64,000 nt of DNA from JADLHS01 sp964561105 (GTDB lineage Bacteria; Verrucomicrobiota; Verrucomicrobiia; Limisphaerales; JADLHS01), in NCBI GenBank assembly GCA_964561105.1, contig CAZLOH010000006.1, forward strand, positions 1-64,000, written 5' to 3'. The notes beneath the pieces are model-generated. The model was not told the DNA's origin. It saw nothing but the letters and a program-made list of their open reading frames with translations, and ran no database searches. Made by a program: the position numbers and the translations under genes. This document shows, piece by piece, positions 7,167-16,523 of this stretch. Position 1 is the stretch's first letter, and every line of letters starts with the position of its first letter.

Positions 7167-9041
7167 ATGCGAGCAGGCAATTCATTTTTGGCGGTGGATT
7201 TCGGAGCGGGCAGCCTCAAGCTGGCCGAGTTCGAGGTGGCCGAGGCCGGGGACCTGGTGCTCAAGCAGTACGTCATCAAATCCCTCGGTCTGGAAGGCTC
7301 GCAGGAAACCAAGCGGGAGGCCCTGATTCTCAAATCGCTGCAGGAGATCATCGCCGAACGGGGCATCAAAGCCAAGGCCATCAACGTCTGCGCGCCGGGC
7401 TTCCACGTCTTCTCCAAATTCGTCAAATTGCCTCCGGTGGATTCCGGCAAGGTGACGCAGATCATCGAGTACGAGGCCAAATCCAACGTGCCGTTCCCGC
7501 TCGAGGAGGTTGTTTGGGATTATCAGATTCTCGGGACGACCGCGGGCGGCGAACTCGAGGTGTTGTTGGTGGCGATCAAGTCGGACATTGTCGAGGGATT
7601 ATTCCGCACGACCGAGGCGGCGGGGTTGAATTTGCAGATTTGCGACGTCTCGCCGGCGGCGTTGTGCAACGCGTTCCGGTTCAATTACGGCGATCTCGAA
7701 GATTGCACCATGCTGCTCGATATCGGGGCCAAGACGAGCAATCTGCTGTTTTTCGAGAAGGGCAAGGTGTTCGCCCGCAGCATCAACCTGGGCGCGAACG
7801 CCATTACGCAGGATTTTGCCAACGAAGCCAAGCTCAAGTTCGATCAGGCGGACAAGATCAAAATTGACGAGGGCTTCGTGAGTTTGGGCGGTGCGTATGA
7901 AGAGCCGGAGAACCAGCATCAGGCGGCGATTTCCAAGATTGCGCGGCAGTTCATGACGCGGCTGCACATCCAGGTCAACCAGACCATGCAGTTTTATCGC
8001 GGGCAACAGGGCGGGGGCGCGCCGCAGCGGTTGTTCCTGTCGGGCGGGGCGTCCATCATGCCGTACACGGCGCAGTTCTTCGCGGAGAAACTCAATGTGC
8101 CGGTGGAATACTTTAATCCGTTCCGCAGCGTGCAGATTGATCCGGCGGTGAATCTGGAGGAACTGGCCCGCGTGGCCCACGCGCTCGGAGAAATCGTGGG
8201 GCTGGGCTTGCGCAATCTCGCCAACTGTCCGGTTGAGTTGAATCTGATGCCCGAGAGCACGCTCCGCTGGCAGAGTTTCAACCAGAAAAAGCCTTATTTC
8301 ATCGCCACCCTGGCCAGCCTGGCGCTGATGGCATTGGCGGTGGGTTTCCTGTTCAACAAGCTGGCCGGCGCCAACCAGGATGAAATGGCAAAAATCCAGC
8401 CCACGATCCAGCAGTTGCAGGGCAAGGAGAATCAATTCAAGCGGGCCTACGGCGACCTCAAGAAAAGCCTGCAAGACATGGATCAAAACGCGACCTGGCT
8501 GCAGGAGCGTTCCGCCTGGGTGGATGTCTTGCGGGAAATGCGGGCCGCGTTCATACGCGCGGAAGCCGAGACGAAGTCCAAACTGGGCGTGGATACCGGC
8601 GTCTGGGTGGAGACGATGAATTCCTTTGCGGCGCTTGGGTCCGGTGCGGACATGACGGCGGATGCTTCCGGCGAGGTTCGTGGGCCGACGCCGTCGCCGC
8701 GGATGAGTGAAGCGTTCATGCGGCGGTATTTCCCCGGTCGGGCCGGTCCGGCCGCGCCCGCGCCGGTGGCGGAGGACGCTACGGGCACCGGTGCGGCGGC
8801 CACCACCTCGGCCTCCAACTCGAACCAGGTGGCCGTGGTGAAACTCAAGTGTCGCGGGGTGAATGTGAACAACGTCAATCCGGGGGCCAACAACGAGGTG
8901 GCCTACCAGGTGGATGCGGAACTGAAGAAGTGCGAGCTCTTTCAAGGGGTGAAGTTGGATCCGCAAATCGTGGAAGACGCGACGACCGGCACGTTCAGTT
9001 TCGGTATCAACGTCACCTTGAAACAGCCTTTGAAATTGTAG
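7167..9041 (+). CDS. pilM: PilM-type pilus assembly ATPase fused to a membrane segment
   Basis: Residues 1-350 have the actin-like fold of PilM: FLAVDFGAGSLKLAEFEV at the start, LPPVDSGKVTQIIEYEAKSN, a second phosphate-binding stretch (MLLDIGAKTSNLLFFEKGK) and LFLSGGASIMPY. PilM sits on the cytoplasmic side of the inner membrane and recruits the PilN/PilO alignment complex. Unlike the classical protein of about 350 residues, this one continues for 270 more: NLMPES (a motif normally at the start of PilN), one transmembrane helix at about 376-398, a coiled coil and a Gly/Ala/Pro-rich periplasmic region. It therefore looks like a PilM-PilN fusion. It is the first gene of an operon whose order parallels the Akkermansia Amuc_1101, 1100, 1099, 1098 genes. 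The next start lies one base after its stop. Confidence 0.85.
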   Translation: MRAGNSFLAVDFGAGSLKLAEFEVAEAGDLVLKQYVIKSLGLEGSQETKREALILKSLQEIIAERGIKAKAINVCAPGFHVFSKFVKLPPVDSGKVTQIIEYEAKSNVPFPLEEVVWDYQILGTTAGGELEVLLVAIKSDIVEGLFRTTEAAGLNLQICDVSPAALCNAFRFNYGDLEDCTMLLDIGAKTSNLLFFEKGKVFARSINLGANAITQDFANEAKLKFDQADKIKIDEGFVSLGGAYEEPENQHQAAISKIARQFMTRLHIQVNQTMQFYRGQQGGGAPQRLFLSGGASIMPYTAQFFAEKLNVPVEYFNPFRSVQIDPAVNLEELARVAHALGEIVGLGLRNLANCPVELNLMPESTLRWQSFNQKKPYFIATLASLALMALAVGFLFNKLAGANQDEMAKIQPTIQQLQGKENQFKRAYGDLKKSLQDMDQNATWLQERSAWVDVLREMRAAFIRAEAETKSKLGVDTGVWVETMNSFAALGSGADMTADASGEVRGPTPSPRMSEAFMRRYFPGRAGPAAPAPVAEDATGTGAAATTSASNSNQVAVVKLKCRGVNVNNVNPGANNEVAYQVDAELKKCELFQGVKLDPQIVEDATTGTFSFGINVTLKQPLKL

Positions 9042-9042
9042 C

Positions 9043-10068
9043 ATGGAGTGGATCAAGCGAAATTTGTTTTTTGTCATCGGCGCCGCCGTCGCGCTGGTGC
9101 TGCTGGGCCTGGCGGGCTGGTACTGTTACGCCGGTTACAGCAACAACACGGCGGAAAAGGAAAAGCTCAACGCGGGTTACGAGGAACTCAAACGCCTGAA
9201 GGGGCTCAAGCCTTCTCCCGGCGAGGGCAAGGTGGACAACATCAAGCTGGCCAAGGAGCAGGACCAGGAGGCGCGCGCGTTCATCCACAAACTCAAGGGC
9301 CGGCTCGAACAAATCCCCGCCTTGCCGCCCGGCACGAACCTGCTGGCCAAGGACTACTCGCTGGCGTTGCAGCGCGCGATTGACGAGTTGCAACGGGACG
9401 CCACCAACAACAGCGTCATCCTGCCCCCGGGGTACAAATTCTCGTTCACCGCCGAAGCCGACCGCATGACCTTTGCGCCGGGCAGTCTGGAGCGGTTGGC
9501 CGAGCAACTCGGGGTGGTGAAAGTCATCGCCGGCATTCTCAACCGGGCCAAGATCAATTCACTGGACGGCATCCGGCGCGAGCGCGTATCGGCGGACGAT
9601 AATAACGGCCCGGCCACCGACTACATCGAACTACACTCCACCACCAACGAGCTGGCCATCCTTTCGCCGTACGAGATCACGATCCAGTGTTTCACGCCCG
9701 AACTCGCCGCCGTGCTGACCGGTCTGGCCAATTCACCGTATGCGCTGATCGTCAAAGGCGTGAATGTGGAGGTGGCCCCGCCCGCGCCGGTGGCCGAGCC
9801 GACCGCCTATGCGGGGGTGCCGGTGGCCGTGCCGGCTTATCAACCAGCGGCCACTCCCGGCACGCGCGCCGGCGAGGGCAGCGCCGCCGCCGCCTTCCGC
9901 TCCCGCTATTTCTCCCGCGGGCCCACGCCGCCGCAACCAACGCCGACGCCCATTCCGTATCCGGGAGCCGCCGCTCCGACCCGGACCGGCCTGCAAACTT
10001 TTCTGACGGAAAAACAACTCAAAGTCACGCTCCTGGTTCAAGTGGTGAAATTGCTGCCGCCCAAGTAG
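9043..10068 (+). CDS. Amuc_1100-like pilus-associated membrane protein
   Basis: A short cytoplasmic N-terminus, one transmembrane helix (about residues 8-28), a coiled coil to about residue 60 and a periplasmic region, 341 residues in total. From memory, the layout and several positions resemble Akkermansia muciniphila Amuc_1100: the block around YSLALQRAIDELQRDATNN corresponds to its FQNELKTF block, both have a Pro/Ala-rich linker, and both end in a strand like KQLKVTLLVQVVKLL. Amuc_1100 has a PilO-like fold and is encoded in a type IV pilus-like operon, so this protein probably takes the PilO role together with the membrane part of the PilM fusion. A low-complexity Pro/Ala segment spans residues 245-315. 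Confidence 0.75.
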   Translation: MEWIKRNLFFVIGAAVALVLLGLAGWYCYAGYSNNTAEKEKLNAGYEELKRLKGLKPSPGEGKVDNIKLAKEQDQEARAFIHKLKGRLEQIPALPPGTNLLAKDYSLALQRAIDELQRDATNNSVILPPGYKFSFTAEADRMTFAPGSLERLAEQLGVVKVIAGILNRAKINSLDGIRRERVSADDNNGPATDYIELHSTTNELAILSPYEITIQCFTPELAAVLTGLANSPYALIVKGVNVEVAPPAPVAEPTAYAGVPVAVPAYQPAATPGTRAGEGSAAAAFRSRYFSRGPTPPQPTPTPIPYPGAAAPTRTGLQTFLTEKQLKVTLLVQVVKLLPPK

Positions 10069-10072
10069 TCGC

Positions 10073-10882
10073 ATGGACATCCTGAAGAAACATTACGAAA
10101 AGATCATCCTCGGAGGCGTACTCCTCATCCTCGTGGTCAGCGCGGCGCTGTTGCCGGTGATGATCGGCAGCGAACGCACGAGTCTCGAGGAGCAGAGCAA
10201 TCAGATCATCCGCACCGTGCCCAAACCGCTCGATCCGTTGAACCTCTCCACGCAGCAAATGGTGTTTCAGCAGTTGCAGGCGGGCTTGACGCTGGATCTG
10301 GCCGACGCGCACAAACTGTTCAATCCGGTGTTCTGGCAAAAAACGCCGGACGGCCGGAACGTCAAGATTGTGACGGGCGACGAAACCGGCCCGCAGGCCC
10401 TGAGCGTGACCAAGAGCACGCCGCTGTACCTGACCATCAGTCTGGATTCGGTCAGCCCCGGCGATGCCACGACGCCCGCGCGTTACATCATCGGCGTCGA
10501 GCGCGAGGCGGACCCCGTCGCGTCCAAGCGCCGCAAGAAGCAATACTACGCGACGGTCGGCAACAAGAACGACGCCTTCCTGCTGCGGAAGGTCAACGGG
10601 CCGCCGGACAATCCCACCGGCCTGGTGCTGGAGCTCACGGAAGGCGGGGACGAAGCGATCATCAGCAAGGACAAACCGTTTCAGCGCGTGGATGGCTACG
10701 CCGTGGACTTGAAATACGATCTGGAAAAGAAGACCTGGAACAATGAACGCGTCGGCAGCCAGTTACGCTTTGGCAACGAGGATTACATTATCGTTGCCAT
10801 CACGAAGAGCGAAGTTGTAGTGTTGGCAAAATCGAACCAGAAAAAAACGCCGATCCCGATACCTGCAACCGCAGCACCCTGA
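10073..10882 (+). CDS. Amuc_1099-like inner membrane protein of the pilus operon
   Basis: The 269-residue product has a short cytoplasmic N-terminus (MDILKKHYEK), a transmembrane helix at about 10-32 and a periplasmic domain ending in beta strands (VGSQLRFGNEDYIIVAITKSEVVVL). Such a strand-rich C-terminus behind a single anchor recalls PilP or GspC proteins, which connect the inner membrane complex to the secretin, but I see no diagnostic motif. It starts four bases after the preceding stop and lies 43 bases before the secretin gene, in the position of Amuc_1099 of the Akkermansia locus. Function is inferred from context only. Confidence 0.65.
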   Translation: MDILKKHYEKIILGGVLLILVVSAALLPVMIGSERTSLEEQSNQIIRTVPKPLDPLNLSTQQMVFQQLQAGLTLDLADAHKLFNPVFWQKTPDGRNVKIVTGDETGPQALSVTKSTPLYLTISLDSVSPGDATTPARYIIGVEREADPVASKRRKKQYYATVGNKNDAFLLRKVNGPPDNPTGLVLELTEGGDEAIISKDKPFQRVDGYAVDLKYDLEKKTWNNERVGSQLRFGNEDYIIVAITKSEVVVLAKSNQKKTPIPIPATAAP

Positions 10883-10925
10883 AACCGAGTCCCGGAAATT
10901 TAGCAGCACGAAAAGAAGTCACCCC

Positions 10926-13577
10926 ATGACAAAAGCAGCAGCCTCATTCGGTCTGGCCATTCTCCTGGCGACCACCACTGTAACGCTGGCCCAGCCGGCG
11001 GGAACCCAAGCCGCGGTTGACGAATCCGTCTATCGCACGGCGAACCTGATCCTCCTGCGCCAGAGACTCGGCGAGGCTCAGCAAGCCGAGGCGGCCCACA
11101 ATCTTCCCGCCGCCGCCCGCCTCTACGACAATGCCGTGGAGCTGGTCGGCAAGATCGGCACGGTCAACGCCCAAACCGAATCGGCCCAGGCGGTGCAGGG
11201 GCTGGCCAACGTCCGGTTGCAGCTCGCGACGGCCGCCACCAAGCGCGGCGACTGGCGCGAGGCGCAAACCCAGATCAACCGCGTCCTGGCCGTGGATCCC
11301 CAAAACGTCACCGCCCGGCAGATGAAGGCCGCCAATGACAAGATTTTGGCCGAGCATGCCGGTTTGATGCCGAGCAAGGATGCCGTGATTGAGGCGGCTT
11401 CCGCCCGCACCAACAAGGTCGAGGCGAGCACGCTGGCGCAAAACGCGGCCATTTTGATTGAAGCCGGAAAACTTGACAGCGCCGAAGCCGACTTGAAGAA
11501 GGCGCTGCTGCTGGATCCGCAAAGCGCCGCAGCCAATTTTTACATGGGCCAGCTCAAGGAGGCGCGCTACCGCATCAGCAGCCAGGCGGAGGAACAACGC
11601 GTTCGTGATGACATCCTGAAGGTCACTGACGCGTGGGAGCCCTCCACCTCAAGATTCAAACTGCCCGTCCCGAACCCGTACAACGGCACCAATCTGATTT
11701 GGACCAGCAAAGGGCGGCAGGCCATCATCAGCAAACTCAACACCATCCGGTTTGATTCCGTCCAGTTCGACGGACTGCCGCTCAGCGAAGTGATCCGCAG
11801 CCTGAGCGACGAAGCCCGCAAACGCGACCCGCAAAAGAAGGGCATCAACATCATTTTGGATCCCAATTCGGCCCCGCCGCCGGCGGCGCAACAATTCGTG
11901 GATCCGGCCACCGGGCTGCCCGTGGCGGCCCCGCCGGTCGAAGCGGTGGACGTTGGCCAGATTCAGATCAAGTTGAACCCGCCCCTGACCGACCTGACGC
12001 TGGCCCAGGTGTTGGAAGCGGTTGTGCGAGTGGCGGAGAAGCCGCTCAAAATTTCCTATCTGGATTACGCGGTGATGATTTCGCTCAAAGGGGCGGAAAC
12101 CACGCCATTGTTCATGCGCGAATTCGCCGTGGACCCGAATACCTTCATTCAAGGACTCGAAAGCGTCAGCGGCTTCTCGTTTAACATTCAGAGCACCGGT
12201 GGTACTGGTGGCGGTGGCGGCGGTGGTGGCGGCGGTGGCGGCGCCGGGGATCAGCAGGGCTTGTTGACGATTCCGCGGGTGGACGTGGCGGGACAAAGCC
12301 AGAACGGCGGTGGTGGTGGTGGTACGAGCGGTGGCCAGAGCGGGCAAAACGGGGTCGGTTTGCAGGGCGTTACGATTCGCACCAACAACATGGAGGCCGT
12401 CAATGCCGCCGTCCGGGAGTTCTTTGTCACGGCGGGGGTGAATCTCGACCCGCTTGCCGGAAAGAGTGTTTTCTTCAACGACCGAAAAGGTGTCCTGCTG
12501 GTGCGCGCCACCAGTGACGAACTCGACATCATCGAGCAGGTGATTCACACGTTGAACGCGGCGCCGCCGCAGGTGAACATCAAGGCCAAGTTCACCGAGA
12601 TCAATCAAACCGACGCCAAGGCCCTGGGTTTTGACTGGTATCTGGGGAACACCATCGTGGGCGGAAATTCCGTGCTCTCCGGGGGAACGCAGCCTTCGCT
12701 AAACGGGGCCAATCCTCCCTCCACTGTCTTTCCGGGAAATGTCTTGGGCGGAACAACCATTCCAGCCGCCGGCTCGGATCAGTTGATCACCTCGGGCCTC
12801 CGTAACACGATTGGGGACGACAATTCGGTCATACCAGCGCTGGCCACCTACACGGGAATTTTGACCGATCCGCAATTTCGGGTGGTCTTGCGCGCCATTG
12901 ACCAGCGGTCGGGGGTGGATGTCCTGAGCGAAGGCGAAGTGACCACGCTCAGTGGCCGGCAGGCGCAGATTCAGACCGTCGAGTTGCGCACCATCGTCAC
13001 GGGGGTGAACCAGTCGCAGGGTCAGCAGGGCGCGGCCGTCCCCAGCAGCGGCAACGGCACGGTGAACCAGGCGCCGGCCAGCACGTTCCAGACGCCGACC
13101 ACCCAGATCCTGCCCTTTGGTCCGACGCTGGACGTGGTGCCGTCGGTTTCCGCGGACGGTTACACCATCCAGATGAACATCATTCCCACGTTGACCCAGT
13201 TTGCGGGTTATGACTTGGCGACGGCCCAGTTGTTCGTGCCACAGACGATTACCGCGCAAGGCACGACCATCGCGTCGTTGCTGCCCCTGCCGCTCATCCG
13301 GCTGCGGCAGGTGGTCACCAGTTGCATCGTCTGGGACGGACAGACCGTGGTGCTGGGTGGATTGATTGCCGAAGCCAATACCAAGTCCAAGGACAAGGTG
13401 CCCTTCCTGTCCGACCTGCCGTTGGTGGGCCGGTTGTTTGTGAGTGAGGCGAGCAAGACGGAGAAGAAGAACCTCGTGATTTTTGTCACGCCGACGATCA
13501 TTGATCCGGCGGGCAATCGGGCGCACAGCGAGGACGAAATGCCCTTCGCTGCCCGGGGCGTGCCGCCCCAGCAATGA
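10926..13577 (+). CDS. Secretin (PilQ/GspD family) with N-terminal TPR region
   Basis: An outer membrane secretin of 883 residues. It begins with a Sec signal peptide (to about residue 23), then a TPR-like helical region (about 30-230), N-domains (FDSVQFDGLPLSEVIRSLSD near 275; NPPLTDLTLAQVLEAVVRVA near 345), and the C-terminal secretin domain with the signature VVLGGLIAEANTKSKDKVPF (about residues 808-827) followed by LPLVGRLF and a final strand (KNLVIFVTPTIIDPAG). A run of 12 glycines sits near residues 427-439 between N-domains, and a second Gly-rich loop lies close behind. As last gene of the pilus operon it supplies the outer membrane channel for pilus or type II-like secretion. The position matches Amuc_1098. 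Confidence 0.9.
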   Translation: MTKAAASFGLAILLATTTVTLAQPAGTQAAVDESVYRTANLILLRQRLGEAQQAEAAHNLPAAARLYDNAVELVGKIGTVNAQTESAQAVQGLANVRLQLATAATKRGDWREAQTQINRVLAVDPQNVTARQMKAANDKILAEHAGLMPSKDAVIEAASARTNKVEASTLAQNAAILIEAGKLDSAEADLKKALLLDPQSAAANFYMGQLKEARYRISSQAEEQRVRDDILKVTDAWEPSTSRFKLPVPNPYNGTNLIWTSKGRQAIISKLNTIRFDSVQFDGLPLSEVIRSLSDEARKRDPQKKGINIILDPNSAPPPAAQQFVDPATGLPVAAPPVEAVDVGQIQIKLNPPLTDLTLAQVLEAVVRVAEKPLKISYLDYAVMISLKGAETTPLFMREFAVDPNTFIQGLESVSGFSFNIQSTGGTGGGGGGGGGGGGAGDQQGLLTIPRVDVAGQSQNGGGGGGTSGGQSGQNGVGLQGVTIRTNNMEAVNAAVREFFVTAGVNLDPLAGKSVFFNDRKGVLLVRATSDELDIIEQVIHTLNAAPPQVNIKAKFTEINQTDAKALGFDWYLGNTIVGGNSVLSGGTQPSLNGANPPSTVFPGNVLGGTTIPAAGSDQLITSGLRNTIGDDNSVIPALATYTGILTDPQFRVVLRAIDQRSGVDVLSEGEVTTLSGRQAQIQTVELRTIVTGVNQSQGQQGAAVPSSGNGTVNQAPASTFQTPTTQILPFGPTLDVVPSVSADGYTIQMNIIPTLTQFAGYDLATAQLFVPQTITAQGTTIASLLPLPLIRLRQVVTSCIVWDGQTVVLGGLIAEANTKSKDKVPFLSDLPLVGRLFVSEASKTEKKNLVIFVTPTIIDPAGNRAHSEDEMPFAARGVPPQQ

Positions 13578-13664
13578 AGCGGCGGTGGAGGAAGCGCGTG
13601 ACGATGATAGGGTGGGAAAATACCGAGGTCAGGCGGCGGGGCGACGGTTGAAAGCGCACCGACC

Positions 13665-14555
13665 ATGGCGCGCCTCCTGATAGTGGACGGGCACGCGTAT
13701 GCGTATCGCGCGTTTTTTGCGATCCGCAGCCTGAGTGGGCCGGATGGCCGGGCGACGAACGCGATTTACGGTTTTATCAAGATGCTCGCCAAGATGCGGG
13801 CGGCGGTGAAGCCCACGCATTGGATCGTGGTTTGGGATGGCGGGTTGAGCGCCGAACGGGTGCGGGCGTTGCCGGGTTACAAGGCGCAACGACCGGAGAT
13901 GCCCGCCGACTTGAGCAGTCAACTCGACGAGATCGTCGGGTATCTGGCGGCGGCGAACATCGCGTCGTTTTGCCGGGACGGGGTGGAGGCGGATGATTAC
14001 ATCGCCTGTCTGGCGCGCGCGGCCGGGCAGGGCGGGTTCGAAGTGGTGATTGCCAGTGCGGACAAGGATTTCATGCAACTGGTGACGGGCCAGATCGGGT
14101 TGTTGAATCCGAATGACAAGTCGGAATCGGTCTGGACGGCGGAGCAGGTGCGCGGCAAGGCCGGAGTCGAGCCGGAACAGATTGTGGACTGGTTGAGCCT
14201 GGTGGGTGATACCGCGGACAACATTCCCGGGGTGACGGGCGTGGGGCCGAAAACGGCCAGTGATTTGTTGCGACAGTTTGGGTCGGTTGTGGAAATGTAT
14301 CGCCGGCTGAACGAAGTAAAGTCGGAGCGCCTCCGGAAGGCGCTCCAGGCGGCCGAAGCGGATGTGCGGCGGAACCAAACCTTGGTGCGATTGCAGGACG
14401 ATCTGGCCTGTGAGTTTTTGCCGGCGCAACTGGCGGTCCGGCCGGTGCAGGCCGAACCGCTGGCGGAGTTGTATCGGGGCTGGGGTTTTCGCTCCCTGCT
14501 CGCGGAACTGGAAGCAGCGGCACGGACGACGACGGGACAACAGGCTTTGATTTAG
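13665..14555 (+). CDS. Stand-alone 5'-3' exonuclease (PolA N-terminal domain type)
   Basis: The product (296 residues) is the size of the 5' nuclease domain of DNA polymerase I and carries its motifs: LLIVDGHAYAYRAFFAI at the start, the metal-binding block VEADDYIACLARAA, SADKDFMQLV, and the helix-hairpin-helix GDTADNIPGVTGVGPKTASD. There is no polymerase domain in the following 9 kb. Such free flap endonuclease-like proteins remove RNA primers or flaps. The gene starts 88 bases after the secretin stop and ends just before a large secreted protein gene, so it has no functional link to its neighbours that I can see. Confidence 0.88.
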   Translation: MARLLIVDGHAYAYRAFFAIRSLSGPDGRATNAIYGFIKMLAKMRAAVKPTHWIVVWDGGLSAERVRALPGYKAQRPEMPADLSSQLDEIVGYLAAANIASFCRDGVEADDYIACLARAAGQGGFEVVIASADKDFMQLVTGQIGLLNPNDKSESVWTAEQVRGKAGVEPEQIVDWLSLVGDTADNIPGVTGVGPKTASDLLRQFGSVVEMYRRLNEVKSERLRKALQAAEADVRRNQTLVRLQDDLACEFLPAQLAVRPVQAEPLAELYRGWGFRSLLAELEAAARTTTGQQALI

Positions 14556-14564
14556 GAAAATGTT

Positions 14565-16511
14565 GTGAAGAGACATCAGACCATATTCATGGCGGGCGGA
14601 AAATCCGCCGGACGATTTGCCGGACAAATCATGGCCGGCCCAACGGCGCGCGCGCGCCTGGCGCGGGTGGGCGGGTTGCTGCTGGCCACAGCCGTTGCGG
14701 CGCAAGCCTCCGCCGGCTTCGGGACGCAGGGCGGGGAGTATCCCATCGCGGGCACGCAGCCCGGCGAGCAGGTTTATCCGCAAGCCAGCGTACAAGCGGC
14801 CGGCGGCTACCTGGTCTGGCAGGACAACGTCACCGATGGCTCGGGTTACGGGATCAGCGCACGCAAGCTGGACGGCAGCTTCAGCGGCAGCTTCAGCGCC
14901 TTTCGCGTCAACGCGCTGGGTGATGACGAGCAGGAACGCCCCGGAGTGTCCTTGCTCAAAGATGGCGGCGCGGTGTTTGCCTGGCAGGGCGGAAAGCCGG
15001 GTTACCAGCACATTTACGCCCGGATGCTTTCCGGGGCCGGGACGTTTGCCGACGGTGACGTGATGGTCAATTCCAGCACGAATACCTTTCAGGTCGAACC
15101 CACGGTGACGACGCTGGCCAACGGCAATGCGGTCGTGGCCTGGTCGAGTTTCAATCAGGTTTCCTCCAACAGCCTGCGCGACGTGTATTTTCAAATCCTC
15201 ACGCCGGCCGGCGGGCGGTTTGGCGTCGAGAATCTCGCCAATCAGTTCACCACTTTCAATCAACGTTCGGCCGCGCTCGCGCCGTTGAGCGATGGCCGGT
15301 TTGTCCTGATCTGGATTTCCGAACAGCAACGCTTTGAGAACAGCGTGGATGTTTACGGCCGGATTTACAGCGCCACCGGGACGCCGGCGGGCGCGGAGTT
15401 TCTGGTGAACAGCGGCACGAATGTCTGCGCGAACCCGAGTGTTGCGCCCTCGGCCGACGGCGGTTTTGCCGTGGCGTGGATGGAGCACGACGTCATCACC
15501 ACCAGCAACAGTTGGGACGTGCTGGCGCGTCCGTTCACGGCCAACGCCCTCGGCGGTGTGGCCCGCACCGTGAATACGCGGCTCTACGGCGACCAGGTGG
15601 GACCGAAGATTGCCGCGGCCGGTATGAATTATCTGGTCACCTGGACCAGCCTCGGGCAGGACGGCTCCCGCGAAGGTGTCTATGGACAGTTTCTCAACGC
15701 CGATGGGTCGCTGCTGCAGGGGGAAATGCGCGCCAATACCACGGTGGCCAGCCAGCAGATTCAACCGACGGTGGCCTCGGATGGCGCGACGCGTTTTCTG
15801 GTGGTGTGGACGAGTTTTGTCGGCGGCGCGGGGGTGTTCGACCTGATGGCGCAACGCTACGCGACCACGGACCAACCGTTGCCGGCTCCGGGCGCACCGG
15901 TGGTGACGGTGCTCAGCCCGAATTCCTTGAGCGTCACCTGGCCGCTGGTGGCAGGATTGAGCGTCTCCAATTACGAAGTCTATGCGGATGGCGCGGCCAC
16001 GCCGGCGGGGATCGTGACGGAAAGTTACTGGAGTGTTTCCAACCTGGCACCCGCCAGCCAGCACAGCTATCGGCTGGCCTATGTGTTGACCGATGGCCGG
16101 CGCTCGCCGCTCTCGGCCGCCACGACCAATACCACTTACGGAGCCGGCGCCACCTGGGGTGGCATTCCGCAGGAATGGATGGTCCCGCATTTTGGCGCGG
16201 ATATTTTGAAGTGGCCGTTGCCGACGCTGGATTCGGACGGCGACGGGGCGTCGAACCTGGCGGAATTCCTGGCGGGTACGGACCCGAATGATGCGGCCAG
16301 CGTGCTGCGCGTGCGGCTGGCGGAGACGCCGCAGGGGATGTTCCTCAACTGGAACACGCAGGAGGGGCTGGTGTATCAGGTGCAATCCGCCCCGACGAGC
16401 GAGGGGCCGTGGACGAACCTGGGCGGATTGCGGTTCGCCGCCGACACGGTGGATTCCATCTATGTGGGCGGGGGCAGCGCCGGTTATTACCGGATTGTGC
16501 GGCTGCGTTAA
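14565..16511 (+). CDS. Large secreted protein with FN3, Ca-binding repeat and C-terminal module
   Basis: A GTG start gives a long N-terminus with a signal helix (LARVGGLLLATAVAAQASAG). Residues 60-440 consist of repeated strands with the pattern 'dG.fvvaW', similar to beta-propeller exported proteins (GGYLVWQDNV, GGAVFAWQGG, GNAVVAWSSF, GRFVLIWISE, GGFAVAWMEH, MNYLVTWTSL). Then follow a fibronectin type III-like domain, a thrombospondin type 3-like calcium motif (DSDGDGASNLAEFLAGTDPN) and a C-terminal module (VYQVQSAPTSEGPW ... YYRIVRLR). The last module also closes two further proteins of this cluster. No enzyme motif was found. Location is outside the cytoplasm, possibly the cell surface. 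Confidence 0.7.
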   Translation: MKRHQTIFMAGGKSAGRFAGQIMAGPTARARLARVGGLLLATAVAAQASAGFGTQGGEYPIAGTQPGEQVYPQASVQAAGGYLVWQDNVTDGSGYGISARKLDGSFSGSFSAFRVNALGDDEQERPGVSLLKDGGAVFAWQGGKPGYQHIYARMLSGAGTFADGDVMVNSSTNTFQVEPTVTTLANGNAVVAWSSFNQVSSNSLRDVYFQILTPAGGRFGVENLANQFTTFNQRSAALAPLSDGRFVLIWISEQQRFENSVDVYGRIYSATGTPAGAEFLVNSGTNVCANPSVAPSADGGFAVAWMEHDVITTSNSWDVLARPFTANALGGVARTVNTRLYGDQVGPKIAAAGMNYLVTWTSLGQDGSREGVYGQFLNADGSLLQGEMRANTTVASQQIQPTVASDGATRFLVVWTSFVGGAGVFDLMAQRYATTDQPLPAPGAPVVTVLSPNSLSVTWPLVAGLSVSNYEVYADGAATPAGIVTESYWSVSNLAPASQHSYRLAYVLTDGRRSPLSAATTNTTYGAGATWGGIPQEWMVPHFGADILKWPLPTLDSDGDGASNLAEFLAGTDPNDAASVLRVRLAETPQGMFLNWNTQEGLVYQVQSAPTSEGPWTNLGGLRFAADTVDSIYVGGGSAGYYRIVRLR

Positions 16512-16523
16512 CTCGAGATTTAT

